A stretch of DNA of 5,971 nucleotides from an uncultured Bacteroidales bacterium (lineage in GTDB: Bacteria > Bacteroidota > Bacteroidia > Bacteroidales > Bacteroidaceae). This document shows positions 5,901-5,971 of this stretch, piece by piece. The stretch spans positions 1-5,971 of the forward strand of contig CALKIW010000196.1 in the NCBI GenBank assembly GCA_937995875.1, written 5' to 3'. How positions within the stretch are numbered: the first letter of the stretch is position 1; every line of letters begins with the position of its first letter. Position numbers and translations under genes: made by a program. The notes under the pieces are model-generated. The model saw only the letters and a program-made list of their open reading frames with translations. It was not told where the DNA came from and did no database searches.

Positions 5901-5914
5901 ATTGAGATAGCAAA
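5884..5914 (-). promoter_or_regulatory. Integrase promoter (Bacteroides -33/-7 type)
   Basis: The minus strand shows TTTG at 5911-5914 and TATATTTG at 5884-5891 with a 19-bp spacer, a full match to the Bacteroides promoter consensus TTTG-N19-21-TAnnTTTG. Transcription would begin near 5876-5880, leaving a leader of about 20 bases before the ATG at 5856. Confidence 0.8.
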
Positions 5915-5916
5915 AG

Positions 5917-5958
5917 ACATTTAGAAACATTTACTTTTACTCTATATTGTAATTTACA
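5917..5958. repeat. Short repeats near the element end
   Basis: ACATTTA occurs at 5917-5923 and 5927-5933, 10 bp apart (about one helical turn), and TGTAATTTACA (5948-5958) is a small palindrome. The attachment site of the element should be close to here or just beyond the window, so these may be recombinase or accessory-factor sites, but AT-rich sequence gives such matches easily. Confidence 0.3.
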
Positions 5959-5971
5959 CTTGATTATCAGT

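Overview
This window looks like the integrase-proximal part of an integrative mobilizable element from a gut Bacteroidota (Bacteroides, Parabacteroides or a close relative). The evidence is moderate GC, a Bacteroides-type tyrosine recombinase, a DUF3853-like helix-turn-helix protein, a RepA-like ATPase followed by a primase, almost no Shine-Dalgarno sites, and promoter elements of the Bacteroides form (TTTG, about 19 bp, TAnnTTTG). All six genes lie on the minus strand, so the element reads from right to left.

Layout in transcription order. 5857-5971 is AT-rich DNA with the integrase promoter, a TTGGGTG repeat cluster and short repeats that could be recombinase sites. 4573-5856 is a tyrosine integrase with its catalytic set intact. 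3208-4509 is a YhcG/DUF1016 PD-(D/E)XK nuclease-family protein, probably with its own promoter. Eight bases later, 2156-3199 encodes a 347-residue protein I do not recognise, with a central coiled coil, and this pair ends at a strong intrinsic terminator (2089-2115). A second leader region (1932-2088) with several dyads precedes a small HTH protein (1623-1931), a RepA-like ATPase (532-1614) and, after 212 bp carrying two large palindromes, the N-terminal 106 codons of a primase-like protein that runs off the left edge (1-319).

Working model (inference): the HTH protein, ATPase and primase form an excision/replication module similar in layout to NBU-type elements, and the palindromes between ATPase and primase are candidate replication or priming sites, by analogy with RSF1010. 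The DUF1016 nuclease and its coiled-coil partner are a separately transcribed two-gene unit between the integrase and the replication module, the position where cargo often sits. That pair and the palindrome array are the best candidates for something undescribed. No relaxase, tRNA gene, CRISPR array or insertion sequence is visible; mobilization genes would be expected beyond position 1.
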